Shown here: positions 19,667 through 28,352 of the stretch, in pieces
Layout of the letters: every line of letters starts with the position of its first letter
Position numbering within the stretch: the stretch's first letter is position 1
Source: Bacteroidota bacterium
Lineage (GTDB): Bacteria; Bacteroidota; Bacteroidia; UBA4408
Length of the DNA: 64,000 bases
Reading direction: 5' to 3'
Assembly: GCA_016721765.1 (NCBI GenBank)
Contig: JADKHO010000001.1
Coordinates: forward strand, 1,662,001-1,726,000
Translations under genes and position numbers: made by a program
Notes under the pieces: model-generated
Told to the model about the DNA's origin: nothing
What the model saw: the letters and a program-made list of their open reading frames with translations, nothing else
The model's database searches: none

Positions 19667-19766
19667 CCAATAATCATATCCAATAATCAACTTATCCCAA
19701 CATCGGCCAATCAGCTAATCCACAAATCCACCCATCGGCTAATCGGCTAATCAGCTTATCAACCAA
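19667..19766. repeat. Degenerate GGCTAATC repeat array, right of the four-helix-bundle gene
   Basis: Units such as CCAATAATC (twice), CCAATCAG, CTAATC, CGGCTAATCGGCTAATCAG and CAACCAATC form an array that is the reverse complement in type of the one at 19142-19220. Together they bracket the four-helix-bundle gene as inverted flanks. Confidence 0.75.
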
Positions 19767-20923
19767 TCATTCCAGCCAGGATTTGTAGTATTTCCCGTCA
19801 TCAATTCCCATTGCTTCTTCCGTTACCATTAAAGGTCTGAAAGTATCTACCATTACTGCTAACTCCTGCGTTTCTTTTTGACCAATACTTCTTTCCATTG
19901 CGCCGGGTGCCGGACCGTGGGGAATTCCTTTTGGATGTAAGGTAATATGTCCTTGCTCAATGTTGTTGCGGCTCATAAAATCACCATCCACATAATATAA
20001 TACCTCATCGCTATCAATATTGCTGTGGTTGTAAGGTGCGGGAACACTTAGCGGATGATAATCATACAAACGCGGACAAAACGAACATACCACAAAGGTA
20101 GAAGTTTCAAATGTTTGATGCACCGGTGGCGGCAGGTGAACACGTCCAGTTAAGGGTTCAAAATTATGTATGCTGAAACCGAAAGGAAAATTATAGCCAT
20201 CCCAACCTACCACATCAAAGGGATGCGTAGCATACACCACTTCGTGCAACATATTTTCCTTTTTAATCTTAATTAAAAAGTCACCTTTTTGATTGTATGT
20301 CTCGAGTTGCAGCGGTAATTTAAAATCGCGCTCACAAAAGGGAGAATGTTCTAACAATTGACCGGAGCTGCTCTTGTAACGTTTGGGCGTATAAAAGGGC
20401 GCATGGGACTCCACATAAAATAAACGATTTTCACTTGTTTCAAATTCCATTTGATAAATCATGCCGCGCGGAATGATAAGGTAGTCGCCATATTCAAAAG
20501 GAATATTCCCCATAAAAGTACGCAGCGTTCCTTTTCCTTTGTGCACAAAAATCAGTTCATCCGCATCTGCATTTTTATAAAAATACGAAGTCATAGATTT
20601 TTGAGGTGCAGCCAAACCTATAATGCAATCAGCATTCACGAGCATGGCTTTGCGGCTGTCTAAAAAATCTTCCTTTGGTTTTACATCAAAGCCTTTTAAA
20701 AGTAAGGCTTTTATATTTTTATCGATGGCAATCTTAGGAGCAACATTCACCGATTTAAGAATTTCTTTTACCTGCGTGGGGCGATGCACCTGATACAGGA
20801 GGGAGGAGTGCCCATTAAACCCTTCGGTACCAAAAAGTTGTTCGTAATAATAGCCTCCATCGGCTTTCTTAAATTGAGTGTGCCGCTTTGCGGAATATTT
20901 CCGAGTTTGTGATAGATTGGCAT
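19767..20923 (-). CDS. hmgA: Homogentisate 1,2-dioxygenase (one frameshift near the 5' end)
   Basis: HmgA opens the homogentisate ring to maleylacetoacetate. From 20789 down, the frame carries the iron site: His in PPPVHQTFET, Glu in SDEVLYYVDG and His in HPKGIPHGP. The true N-terminus is in another frame: ATG at 20923 gives MPIYHKLGNIP, and after a one-base shift near 20891-20894 the reading continues KRHTQFKKADGGYYYEQLFG into HSSLLYQVHRPTQ. Restored length is about 385 aa, normal for the family. A well-formed promoter sits just upstream, so the gene heads the hmgA - small ORF - hppD unit. The lesion is not in a long homopolymer. Confidence 0.92.
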
Positions 20924-20942
20924 GGGCTGTGGTTTGAAGCCA

Positions 20943-20973
20943 CGAAGTTACAATTTTGTATAGCTTGATGCAA
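20943..20973 (-). promoter_or_regulatory. Promoter of hmgA (TTG-N20-TAACTTCG)
   Basis: On the minus strand TTG (20973-20971) is followed after 20 bases by TAACTTCG (20950-20943), fitting the Bacteroidota -33/-7 pattern. The expected start of transcription is about 13 bases before the hmgA ATG at 20923. Confidence 0.65.
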
Positions 20974-21020
20974 CAATGAAATTTGGGGATTTATTATCCT
21001 AATTTAGATCCACTGAATTA

Positions 21021-21130
21021 CACATTCGGTCAATCTGAATGTTCGTTCGGTCACCCTGAGCGTAGTCGAAGGGCGACCATACGCGATGTGAAAATGCATA
21101 GTACTTGGTCTTCGACTCCGCTCAGACTGA
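21021..21130. repeat. REP-like imperfect palindrome with CTGAGCGTAGTCGAAG arms
   Basis: The left arm CTGAGCGTAGTCGAAG (21056-21071) pairs with CTTCGACTCCGCTCAG (21110-21125) with one mismatch across a 38-base spacer. Just before it, TTCGGTCA-nn-CTGA occurs twice in tandem (from about 21025 and 21046). The CCCTGAGCG-nAGTCGAAGGG motif is a common intergenic repeat in Bacteroidota genomes. It lies in the 283-base gap between hmgA and the LRR gene. No other feature was seen in that gap apart from the hmgA promoter. Confidence 0.75.
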
Positions 21131-21206
21131 CTTGCCTTTTTTTGGTTGCTAAAAGTGTTTTAAGGGGTTATAATTTAAATGACTAATTTTAGTGCAAATG
21201 CAGCCC

Positions 21207-24140
21207 ATGAAAAATAAAACCATCCTTCCCCTATTTATTTTTTGTTTGCTAAGTGAATTTGATTGCTCAGAATTTTTGGGTACCGGATGCGAATTTTAGA
21301 GTAAGATTAAAACAGCTTTATCCCTTTTGTTTTCAATCCGGCGATTCTTTAAGTTCTCAATGTATTCAGATGATGTACGACACTTCATTGGATATTTCCA
21401 ACCGAAATATCCAAGATATTAGTGGAATTGAGTTTGCTAAATCGCTTGGGACCTTAAATATAAGCGGAAACCCAATAACAAACTACTTTGGAATAACCGA
21501 TAGTTTAAAAGATTGATTTGCGTGAATAATTCCTTGACAGATCTTTCATTCCTTCCGAGTTCATTGCAATATTTAGATTGTAGGAACAATCCATTAGTAA
21601 CTATCAACAACCTTCCAGATTCATTAAAGTACCTTGATTGCAGAAATACCCAACTCACAACTATTACATTTCCAAGTTCACTAGTTGTGTAATTGCAGCA
21701 GCAATTCGTTATCCATCCTTCCACAATTACCCAATTCACTTACAAAACTATATTGTGAAGCTAATCATTTAACGAGCCTTTCAACATTGTCAAATTCATT
21801 AGCCATCATATATTGTGGTGGTAATCAATTGACCAGTTTACCTTCATTACCAAATTCATTAAAAGAATTATGGTGCCAAAGCAATCAAATTACGAATCTT
21901 CCAGCATTACCAGGTTTTTTGAATATTATGGATTGTAGTAACAATACATTAGCGAATCTTCCTGTATTGCCAAGTTCATTGTTAAAACTAATTTGTAAGA
22001 ATGATTCGTTATTATATCTGCCTCCTCTACCAAGTTCATTAACGGAATTGAACTGTAGCAGAAATCAATTAACTTATTTACCAGTCCTCCCTAATTCTCT
22101 AAAAAATTGTATTGTACGAATAACAATTTATTAAATTTACCTGCGCTTCCAGACTCACTCATTTACCTAATTGCACCGGAAATAATCTTAACGGATTTCC
22201 ACCCTTTCCAAATTTCTTAAGGACTATTATTGCGGATAATAATCAACTTATTTCACTACCAGCACTTCCAGATTCATTGCGAATTTGCTCATTTGCATAT
22301 AACCAACTGACATGGTTACCCAATCTACCACAAAAATTGGATGGCCTAGAGTGTTCTTTTAATCAACTTACAGTTTTACCCTCGCTTCCTAATTCTTTAG
22401 GATCTTTATATTGCATGAATAATAATTTGTCAAGCCTTCCCGCATTATCCAGCGGCCTTTATATTCTCGCTTGCGATAATAATCAACTTTCAACAATTCC
22501 TGCTTTTCCTCTAAATTTAGAATACTTGAGTTGCAATTATAATTCAATCACATCACTACCTCCATTAAATCAATACGCAAATGAGATTTATTGTCACCAT
22601 AATATGATTACAAGTTTGCCAACTCTTTCCTCCTCCATGTATTTATGGACTTTAGATTGTTCTGATAATCCTATATCTTGCCTTCCTTTGCTGCCAGATG
22701 CACACATGAACACTTTTATTTTTAAAAACACTTTAGTTACTTGTCTACCTAACATACCGGTGGACCTCACTTTCATTCCGTTTAATATTCCACCTTGCTC
22801 TTCATCCTTTACAACATGTAATTTTCCTTATATATGCAGGGCTTTGTTTTTAATGATAATAATGCAAATGGAATTAAGGATAGTGTAGAAAGGGGAATGA
22901 ATCTTAAGATAAAATATTCTGAAAATTTCTCAGCACAATGTGATGGTAATGGTTTTTTACAGCTTTATGTGATACAGGAAATGTCACATTTCAGGTAAGC
23001 ATCCCGAGTATTTTTCCACAACTACCCCATCTCAGCAAACATCACATATAACGATTAATCATGTGGATACAATATTTTTTGGCCTTCAATCCAATTGTAT
23101 GTCAAAGGATTTAAAAATCGATATCACACCCCATAATCGTTTTCGTTCAGGTTTCAAAGTCGCAAGCACAATTCATTATGAAAATGTTGGAACACAAACG
23201 CTATCGAATGTTATTATAAAATATCTGAAACCTGCTTCATTATCAAATTTGACTTCCACTCCTGCTTCAACCGGAACAAATGGCGATACCTTATTTTGGA
23301 ATATCGGAACTTTAAACCCTTTTTGAGGGAGGTTTTATTTCAGTTTTAGATTCTGTTTCAGCAACGGCCATAGTGGAACAATTGTAAATCCGGAAGCATG
23401 GATAATGCCACTTGTAGGAGATTCCACTCCACAAAATAATCATTGCATCTCTTACGAAATTGTGAGGGTTCCGGCGATCCCAACGACAAATCAGTAAGTC
23501 CCGGAATTTATTGCTCCCACCCAAAATGAATATTTAGAATATGTAATTCGCTTTCAAAATACAGGAACAGATACTGCTTTTTCGGTTTTAGTTACAGATA
23601 CACTTTCTAATGACTTGGATGTGGCAAGCATTCAATTAGTTTCATCCTCCCATACAGCAATTTTTGGGTGGAACATGGCATTGCTAAATGGTATTTTGCC
23701 AACATTCTTTTGCCCGACAGCAATGTGAATGAGGCGGCTTCACATGGTTTTGTAAAATTCAAGATAAAGCCAAAATGCCCAATCTAATAATGTTTAGTCA
23801 AATATCTAATACAGCGAATATTTACTTCGATTACAATACTGCCGTGGTTACCAATACAGTAATCTTAACGGTAACTCCAGTTGGAGTTAATGCTATCCAT
23901 GCAAATGAAAAAATGCAACTGTATCCTAATCCTGTGCATCAAACAGTACAACTGAAAAGTAGCAATGCAAAACCGCTGGGTAGAATTGAATTGTTCAATT
24001 CAGACGGGAAACTTATTGATTCAAAAACTATTTCTAGTGCTACTTTTGATTGGCAAGTGGAATCATTGCCGGATGGGGTATATCTTTTTAAGGAGAAAAT
24101 TGGCAGGAAAAATTGTGAAACAGTAGTTTTATGTCTTTAG
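21207..24140 (+). pseudogene. Heavily frameshifted LRR / DUF7619-type T9SS surface protein
   Basis: Pieces in all three frames assemble into one protein of roughly 970 residues. They are: a signal peptide (MKNKTILPLFIFCLL, from 21207), VPDANFR, then about 20 leucine-rich units of the type LPxSLxxLxCxxNxLxxLP (21540-22750), a GFVFNDNNANGIKD linker (22840), a DUF7619-like region with the GSGDPNDKSV hallmark (near 23470), and a T9SS tail (LYPNPVHQTV, 23920-24140). Frame breaks occur near 21250, 21513, 21686, 22112, 22173, 22835, 22960, 23000, 23325, 23370, 23505, 23690 and 23780, and perhaps others. Such density implies either genuine decay or very poor local sequence. No short fragment should be read as a separate gene. 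Confidence 0.85.
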
Positions 24141-24161
24141 CAAACTTTCAATTGCTATAAC

Positions 24162-24494
24162 TCATTGTTTTGGAATAAAACTCAATAGTGCTTTTAACTC
24201 GCTATCACTGATACTTGCTATTTCCGATTTATCATAAAGGGCAAGTAAATACACAATTTTGTCTTTGATAACAAGAGTTGTTATTAACCTTGCTCCACCA
24301 GATTTACCACGCCCTTTTGAAGCAATTGCAATTCTAATTTTATAGCAGTTGTTTCCCAATTTGGTACCTTGCTCCGGAGATTTTTCCAATGAGACAAGGA
24401 GTTCAGCGTATTCTTTTTTTAAGGATGGATACTTCTTAACTAAGCGTTTTAATTGCTTTTCAAAGGGAGGTAAAGCAAAAATATTATAAGTCAT
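24162..24494 (-). CDS. RelE/ParE-superfamily toxin
   Basis: The 110-aa product has the RelE/ParE pattern: an N-terminal FEKQLKRLVKKYPSLKKEY helix pair, YKIRIAIASKGRGKSGGARLIT strand region (basic, with GKSGGAR), and a C-terminal VYLLALYDKSE strand followed by a helix. Members act as mRNA-cleaving or gyrase-directed toxins; which applies here is not visible. It overlaps the upstream small gene by four bases (ATGA), as expected for a toxin-antitoxin pair with the antitoxin first. It is convergent with the decayed LRR gene. Confidence 0.82.
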   Translation of the reverse strand: MTYNIFALPPFEKQLKRLVKKYPSLKKEYAELLVSLEKSPEQGTKLGNNCYKIRIAIASKGRGKSGGARLITTLVIKDKIVYLLALYDKSEIASISDSELKALLSFIPKQ

Positions 24495-24691
24495 TCAGCA
24501 AATCTTTTGCAGGCCTTGCTTTTGAGTTTTCCTTGTCGAACCAATTTCAGATTTTCGACAGCTTCTTTTATCTCGTCCATTAATAACCCCTTTTCCTCAC
24601 TGATAGTTGTGGTTTTTACATAAGGTAAGCCCTTAAGCACTTCTAATAAATGCATTGCTTTATTGTCTTTTATATCTAATAAAACTCTCAT
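24491..24691 (-). CDS. Putative antitoxin of the RelE/ParE-type pair
   Basis: The 66-aa product starts MRVLLDIKDNKAMHLLEVL, continues LPYVKTTTISEEKGLLMDEI and ends in a basic helix (RQGKLKSKACKRF). A longer in-frame ATG at 24793 overlaps the end of trhO and adds unlikely sequence, so 24691 is chosen. Its stop overlaps the toxin start by four bases, which is the main argument for the role. The family is common in Bacteroidota but the DNA-binding part is not obvious. It may be co-transcribed with trhO. Confidence 0.7.
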   Translation of the reverse strand: MRVLLDIKDNKAMHLLEVLKGLPYVKTTTISEEKGLLMDEIKEAVENLKLVRQGKLKSKACKRFAE

Positions 24692-24752
24692 ATTTATCTT
24701 TTTCAGTAATAGGTTATAAGTTGATTGTAAAAATAAGCAATTCCTCCTGAAC

Positions 24753-25827
24753 TTATAGCCTATCCGAATTATGCAAATAAGTAACATTCCCATTACTCAG
24801 CATCTCTTTTAAATTAGGACGTAATCGACTTTTATACACTGAAAGAGAATCTTCTTTTTTACGGCCTTTGCGGATTTTTCGCTGTTCTTCTTCTGAGAGT
24901 TCAATGATTTTCATGCAGGCTTCAGAGCAACATCCTTTCATTTTTTTAGCACATTCGGGGCATTGTAAAAAAAGTAAATGGCAATCGTCGTTAGCGCAAT
25001 TTACATGTGTATCGCAGAGTGCTTCACACTGGTGGCAGTGGGAAATAATTTCGGTGCCAATTTTTTCGCCCATGCGTTCGTCAAACACAAAATTTTTACC
25101 ACGGAATTTGGTTTCCAGGTTTTCGGCTTTTACTTGTCGGGCATAATCTATAATACCTCCGTGCAATTGGTTCACATCCTCAAAACCATGGTGCTTAAAA
25201 AATGCACTGGCTTTTTCACAACGTATGCCACCGGTGCAATACAGTAATAATTTTTTGTCTTCCTTTCCTTTCAACATATCCAACACCAAGGGAAGTTCTT
25301 CTCTAAAAGTATCTACATCCGGACAAATGGCTTTTTCAAAATGGCCGATTTCACTTTCGTAGTGGTTGCGCATGTCTACCACAATGGTTTCGGGCAATTC
25401 GAGCGCTTCGTTAAATTCTTTAGCAGTGAGGTGTTTTCCTACATTGCTCACATCAAACGTATCGTCTTTTAAACCATCAGCAACAATTTTTCGCGTACTT
25501 TTACGGATAATTTGTAAAAGATTTTCCGTCGTCTTCTACCGCAATTTTAAAGGGAGCATTTTCAAAACGTTTATCGGCATACAGCTGTGTTTTAAATTGC
25601 TCGAAATTGCTTTCCGGCACGCTCAGTTGAGCGTTCACCCCCTCGTGTGCAAAATAAATTCTACCAAACACCTTTAATTCCGACCATTGTTTAAACATTT
25701 CATCCCGAAGCAATTCAGGGTTTTCAATCTTTACATAGCGATAAAAGGAAAGTGTAATGCGCTTAATAGTTTCCTTCATTAAGCGCTCTTTAAGTTCTTT
25801 TTTATTTACACGGTTGTGCAAAATCAT
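24753..25827 (-). CDS. trhO: Rhodanese-type tRNA uridine-34 hydroxylase TrhO (frameshifted)
   Basis: TrhO (YceA) hydroxylates U34 of certain tRNAs with oxygen. The 5' part (25827-25501) matches the TrhO N-terminal domain (LSFYRYVKI, FGRIYFAHEGVNAQ, EDDGKSF). The 3' part (25451-24753) has the rhodanese domain with catalytic Cys in CTGGIRCEKA, then the zinc-like Cys cluster HCHQCEALC / CPECAKKMKGCC. Between them two one-base losses (near 25515 and 25475, the latter in an A5 run) break the frame; in the third frame the expected LSVKVREK linker is readable. Restored length is about 358 aa, normal. Most likely one functional gene with sequence errors. Confidence 0.9.
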
Positions 25828-25852
25828 TTGGAATGCGTCTTGGTTTAGCGCG

Positions 25853-25860
25853 CAAAGATA
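25853..25860 (-). promoter_or_regulatory. Putative -7 box (TATCTTTG) of trhO
   Basis: On the minus strand TATCTTTG (25860-25853) is an exact TAnnTTTG match, 25 bases before the trhO ATG at 25827. No clear -33 TTG was seen at 19-21 bases. The rest of the 220-base gap to the threonine dehydrogenase gene holds nothing recognisable. Confidence 0.5.
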
Positions 25861-26019
25861 GGGCTTTCAACTTTTTGAAAAAATGATTTTGTCAGCGTGG
25901 AATGGCGCATTCTTAAGGTAAGGCACTCCATTTAAAAATGGCTCAATTGGGCTATTCTGTGCAACCAGGTTTGAAGGCAGTGTGCTAAAGAATAAATAAT
26001 TCGGGATGCTCAATTTTTA

Positions 26020-26027
26020 TATTTTTG
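26020..26027 (+). promoter_or_regulatory. Putative -7 box (TATTTTTG) of the threonine dehydrogenase gene
   Basis: TATTTTTG is an exact TAnnTTTG match 20 bases before the ATG at 26048. It lies downstream of another in-frame ATG at 26006, which argues that the upstream ATG is not used. Confidence 0.5.
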
Positions 26028-26047
26028 ACAAAAATTTAGTAACCCAA

Positions 26048-26992
26048 ATGGCAGATACGGAAAGAATTTTAGTGATTGGCTCAAACGGGCAAATCGGAAC
26101 GGAATTAGTGATGCGCTTGCGCGAAATATATGGCCACAGCAATGTAATAGCAGCCGATATAAAAGATGCCGACAAAGAAACCTTACGTCAATTTGGACCT
26201 TATGAAACCCTGAATGTACTGAATGCCAAGCGCATCTTCGAAGTGGTGCAGCAATATAAAATCACACAAATATATTTACTTGCCGCGCTCTTGAGCGCTA
26301 CTGCCGAAAAAAACATAAAATTTGCCTGGGATCTTAACATGAACGGGCTTTTTAATGTTTTAGACTTAGCAAAGGAAAAGCACATTTCAAAAGTGTATTG
26401 GCCAAGTTCTATAGCTGTATTTGGACCAACAACCCCGAAGCTCAATACCCCGCAATATACTGTAATGGAACCGAATACAGTATATGGAATAAGCAAACAA
26501 ACCGGAGAACGTTGGTGCGAATATTATTTTCAAAAATATGGAGTAGATGTGCGCAGTTTGCGTTATCCGGGATTAATTGGTTGGAAAAGCGCACCGGGCG
26601 GAGGTACGACAGATTATGCTGTGCATATTTTTCACGAAGCGAAAAAGGCAGGGAAGTACACCTGTTTTCTTTCGGAAGAAACCCGATTGCCCATGATGTA
26701 TATGCCCGATGCCATTGATGCTACTGTAAATATTATGCTGGCAGATGCAGATAAGGTTAAGATTCGTTCAAGCTATAACATTAGTGGTGTGGATTTTACA
26801 CCCAAGGAAATCGCAGCGGAGCTTAAGAATTACTATCCTCAATTCAGCATTGATTATGCACCGGATTTTCGTCAGGCAATTGCAGATAGCTGGCCGGGAA
26901 GCATTGACGATGCTTATGCTAGAAAGGATTGGAATTGGGCACCAAAATTTGATTTGCCAAAAATGGTGAAGGAAATGGTGGATAATATTTAA
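26048..26992 (+). CDS. SDR-type L-threonine 3-dehydrogenase / NAD-dependent epimerase family protein
   Basis: The 314-aa product is an extended short-chain dehydrogenase. It has the N-terminal NAD motif IGSNGQIGTEL, an active-site YGISKQTGE (Tyr-x3-Lys) and upstream PSSIAVFG with the catalytic Ser/Thr region. The segment YPGLIGWKSAPGGGTTDYAV and the C-terminal SGVDFTPKEIA are typical of the UDP-galactose-epimerase-like L-threonine 3-dehydrogenases of Bacteroidota, which oxidise threonine to 2-amino-3-ketobutyrate. The start at 26048 (MADTERILVIG) is chosen because the 26006 ATG lies upstream of a good -7 box. It stands alone, divergent from trhO. An epimerase role is the main alternative. Confidence 0.85.
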   Translation: MADTERILVIGSNGQIGTELVMRLREIYGHSNVIAADIKDADKETLRQFGPYETLNVLNAKRIFEVVQQYKITQIYLLAALLSATAEKNIKFAWDLNMNGLFNVLDLAKEKHISKVYWPSSIAVFGPTTPKLNTPQYTVMEPNTVYGISKQTGERWCEYYFQKYGVDVRSLRYPGLIGWKSAPGGGTTDYAVHIFHEAKKAGKYTCFLSEETRLPMMYMPDAIDATVNIMLADADKVKIRSSYNISGVDFTPKEIAAELKNYYPQFSIDYAPDFRQAIADSWPGSIDDAYARKDWNWAPKFDLPKMVKEMVDNI

Positions 26993-27106
26993 ATGCAGCA
27001 AGTCCACATTTAGTGTTAAATTTAGCTTATCAAAATGAGCTATAACAGCCAATTTGTAAGGAAAATGTTTCTAAACTAAGAACAAATTGTTAAAAAGCCG
27101 AATGGC

Positions 27107-27136
27107 TTGTTTTAGGTATAAAATATTATACATTTG
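27107..27136 (+). promoter_or_regulatory. Promoter of the lamin-tail T9SS gene (TTG-N19-TACATTTG)
   Basis: TTG (27107-27109) and TACATTTG (27129-27136) are spaced by 19 bases, fitting the Bacteroidota -33/-7 consensus. A start near 27143 leaves a leader of about 115 bases before the ATG at 27258. I saw no clear riboswitch fold in that leader. The rest of the 265-base gap is A/T-rich and empty. Confidence 0.65.
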
Positions 27137-27257
27137 CACACATCAAGAAAGTGATTACCCTAAAAGACTATGTAAATTAATTCTGTTTACCTAGCATCTT
27201 AAAACCGCTTTTTCAGCAAGAAAGTCAAACAAAATAAAATATCTAAATTAAAAAAAA

Positions 27258-28280
27258 ATGAAAAAATTTTTACTTACAATTTTTACAATTGGAGCTTTTG
27301 CAACGCTAGCGAATGCGCAATGCAGTGAGTTGTTCTTTTCTGAATATGTAGAAGGAACTTACAATAATAAAGCTCTTGAAATTTTTAATCCAACACCAAG
27401 TACTATTACTTTAACCGGTAATTATAGAATTGTGAGATGGAGCAATGGTTCAACCAATAGTGATGTTGTTCCTGCAACCGGAGATTATGTGCAACCACTT
27501 ACGGGAACAATTGCTTCCGGTGAAACCTACACTGTGTTTTTAGATAGAAGAGTAGTTGGTGCTCCAGCTGTGGATACCATTCTTTTTGCAAATTTACTGA
27601 CAATTGCAAATAATTTACAAACTATGGGTCAAGGTGGATTTTACAGTCCAGTTTATAACGCAGCGGTGCAAGGTTCCAAATGTGTAAGTTTTAATGGAGA
27701 TGATGCATTATCTCTTCAGAAAAGCGGTGCAGGAGGAGTTTGGGAGGATGTAGATATTTTTGGATGTAGAGGTGAACGTCCTTTGGATGGTAATGGAATT
27801 GCAGGTTCTGGAGCATGGACTGATACCCCACCATATTATACAGGAGTTGGTACTTATCTAACTAAGGATCGCACGCTTACAAGAAGTTACGGAGTGCAAT
27901 CAGGCGTTTCTGTTAATCCTGATACTGCTACTTTTTATGCTTTAGCTGAATGGGATACTTTACCAAAAAACACTTTCGATAGTTTGGGTCATCATAGTTG
28001 CCTTTGTACTTTAGGATTAAATGAAATGAAAAAAGGAAATACTTCTGTTAGTATTTATCCTAATCCTTCAACAAACTCAATAGTATATATTAGAGCAAAG
28101 GAGTCAATAAGTACAATAGAATTATTTAATGAATTAGGAAAAAAAGTGGCTGAATTTGCTGGAAATGATTTGAATAAAACATTTACACTTAATACTTCTT
28201 CATATCCTAAAGGACTTTATTTTGTTGCTGTGAGAATGAAAGACGGCACAAAATCAATGAAAAAAATAACTATACAATAA
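27258..28280 (+). CDS. Lamin-tail-domain T9SS-secreted protein (340 aa)
   Basis: A signal peptide (MKKFLLTIFTIGAFATLANA) is followed by a lamin-tail-like domain (about 21-245): CSELFFSEYVEGTYNNKALE, then IVRWSNGS, FNGDDALSLQKSG and WEDVDIFG. The T9SS type A tail begins at YPNPSTNS (about 268) and ends SMKKITIQ. Lamin-tail domains of this kind are often attached to secreted nucleases and phosphatases, but no catalytic domain is present here. It has its own promoter and terminator, so it is probably a single transcription unit placed just before the TonB receptor and the secreted PLD-fold protein. Function unknown; a surface-binding role is inferred. Confidence 0.85.
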   Translation: MKKFLLTIFTIGAFATLANAQCSELFFSEYVEGTYNNKALEIFNPTPSTITLTGNYRIVRWSNGSTNSDVVPATGDYVQPLTGTIASGETYTVFLDRRVVGAPAVDTILFANLLTIANNLQTMGQGGFYSPVYNAAVQGSKCVSFNGDDALSLQKSGAGGVWEDVDIFGCRGERPLDGNGIAGSGAWTDTPPYYTGVGTYLTKDRTLTRSYGVQSGVSVNPDTATFYALAEWDTLPKNTFDSLGHHSCLCTLGLNEMKKGNTSVSIYPNPSTNSIVYIRAKESISTIELFNELGKKVAEFAGNDLNKTFTLNTSSYPKGLYFVAVRMKDGTKSMKKITIQ

Positions 28281-28300
28281 TCATTTAATAAAAATTAGAA

Positions 28301-28340
28301 ATGCTAATGGACTTACTAAGCCCCATTAGCATTTTTATTT
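28301..28340 (+). terminator. Rho-independent terminator after the lamin-tail gene
   Basis: A 10-bp perfect stem, ATGCTAATGG (28301-28310) with CCATTAGCAT (28323-28332), has a 12-base loop and is followed by TTTTATTT. It sits 20 bases after the stop at 28280 and before the TonB receptor gene. Confidence 0.85.
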
Positions 28341-28352
28341 GAACCTAATTAT

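Noticed and set aside
19142..19766. Possible CRISPR-like array in the GATTAG/CTAATC repeats
   Set aside because: Units are only 7-9 bases, degenerate and lack unique spacers of even length; no cas gene is nearby.
20983..21186. Possible small protein of 67 aa between hmgA and the LRR gene
   Set aside because: It runs straight through the REP-like palindrome and has no recognisable features or RBS; probably chance.
21253..24140. Several separate small LRR proteins
   Set aside because: The pieces join into one continuous protein from signal peptide to T9SS tail when one-base shifts are allowed.
26006..26048. Longer N-terminus for the threonine dehydrogenase from ATG 26006
   Set aside because: The extra residues precede the NAD motif region without family support, and a -7 box lies between the two ATGs.
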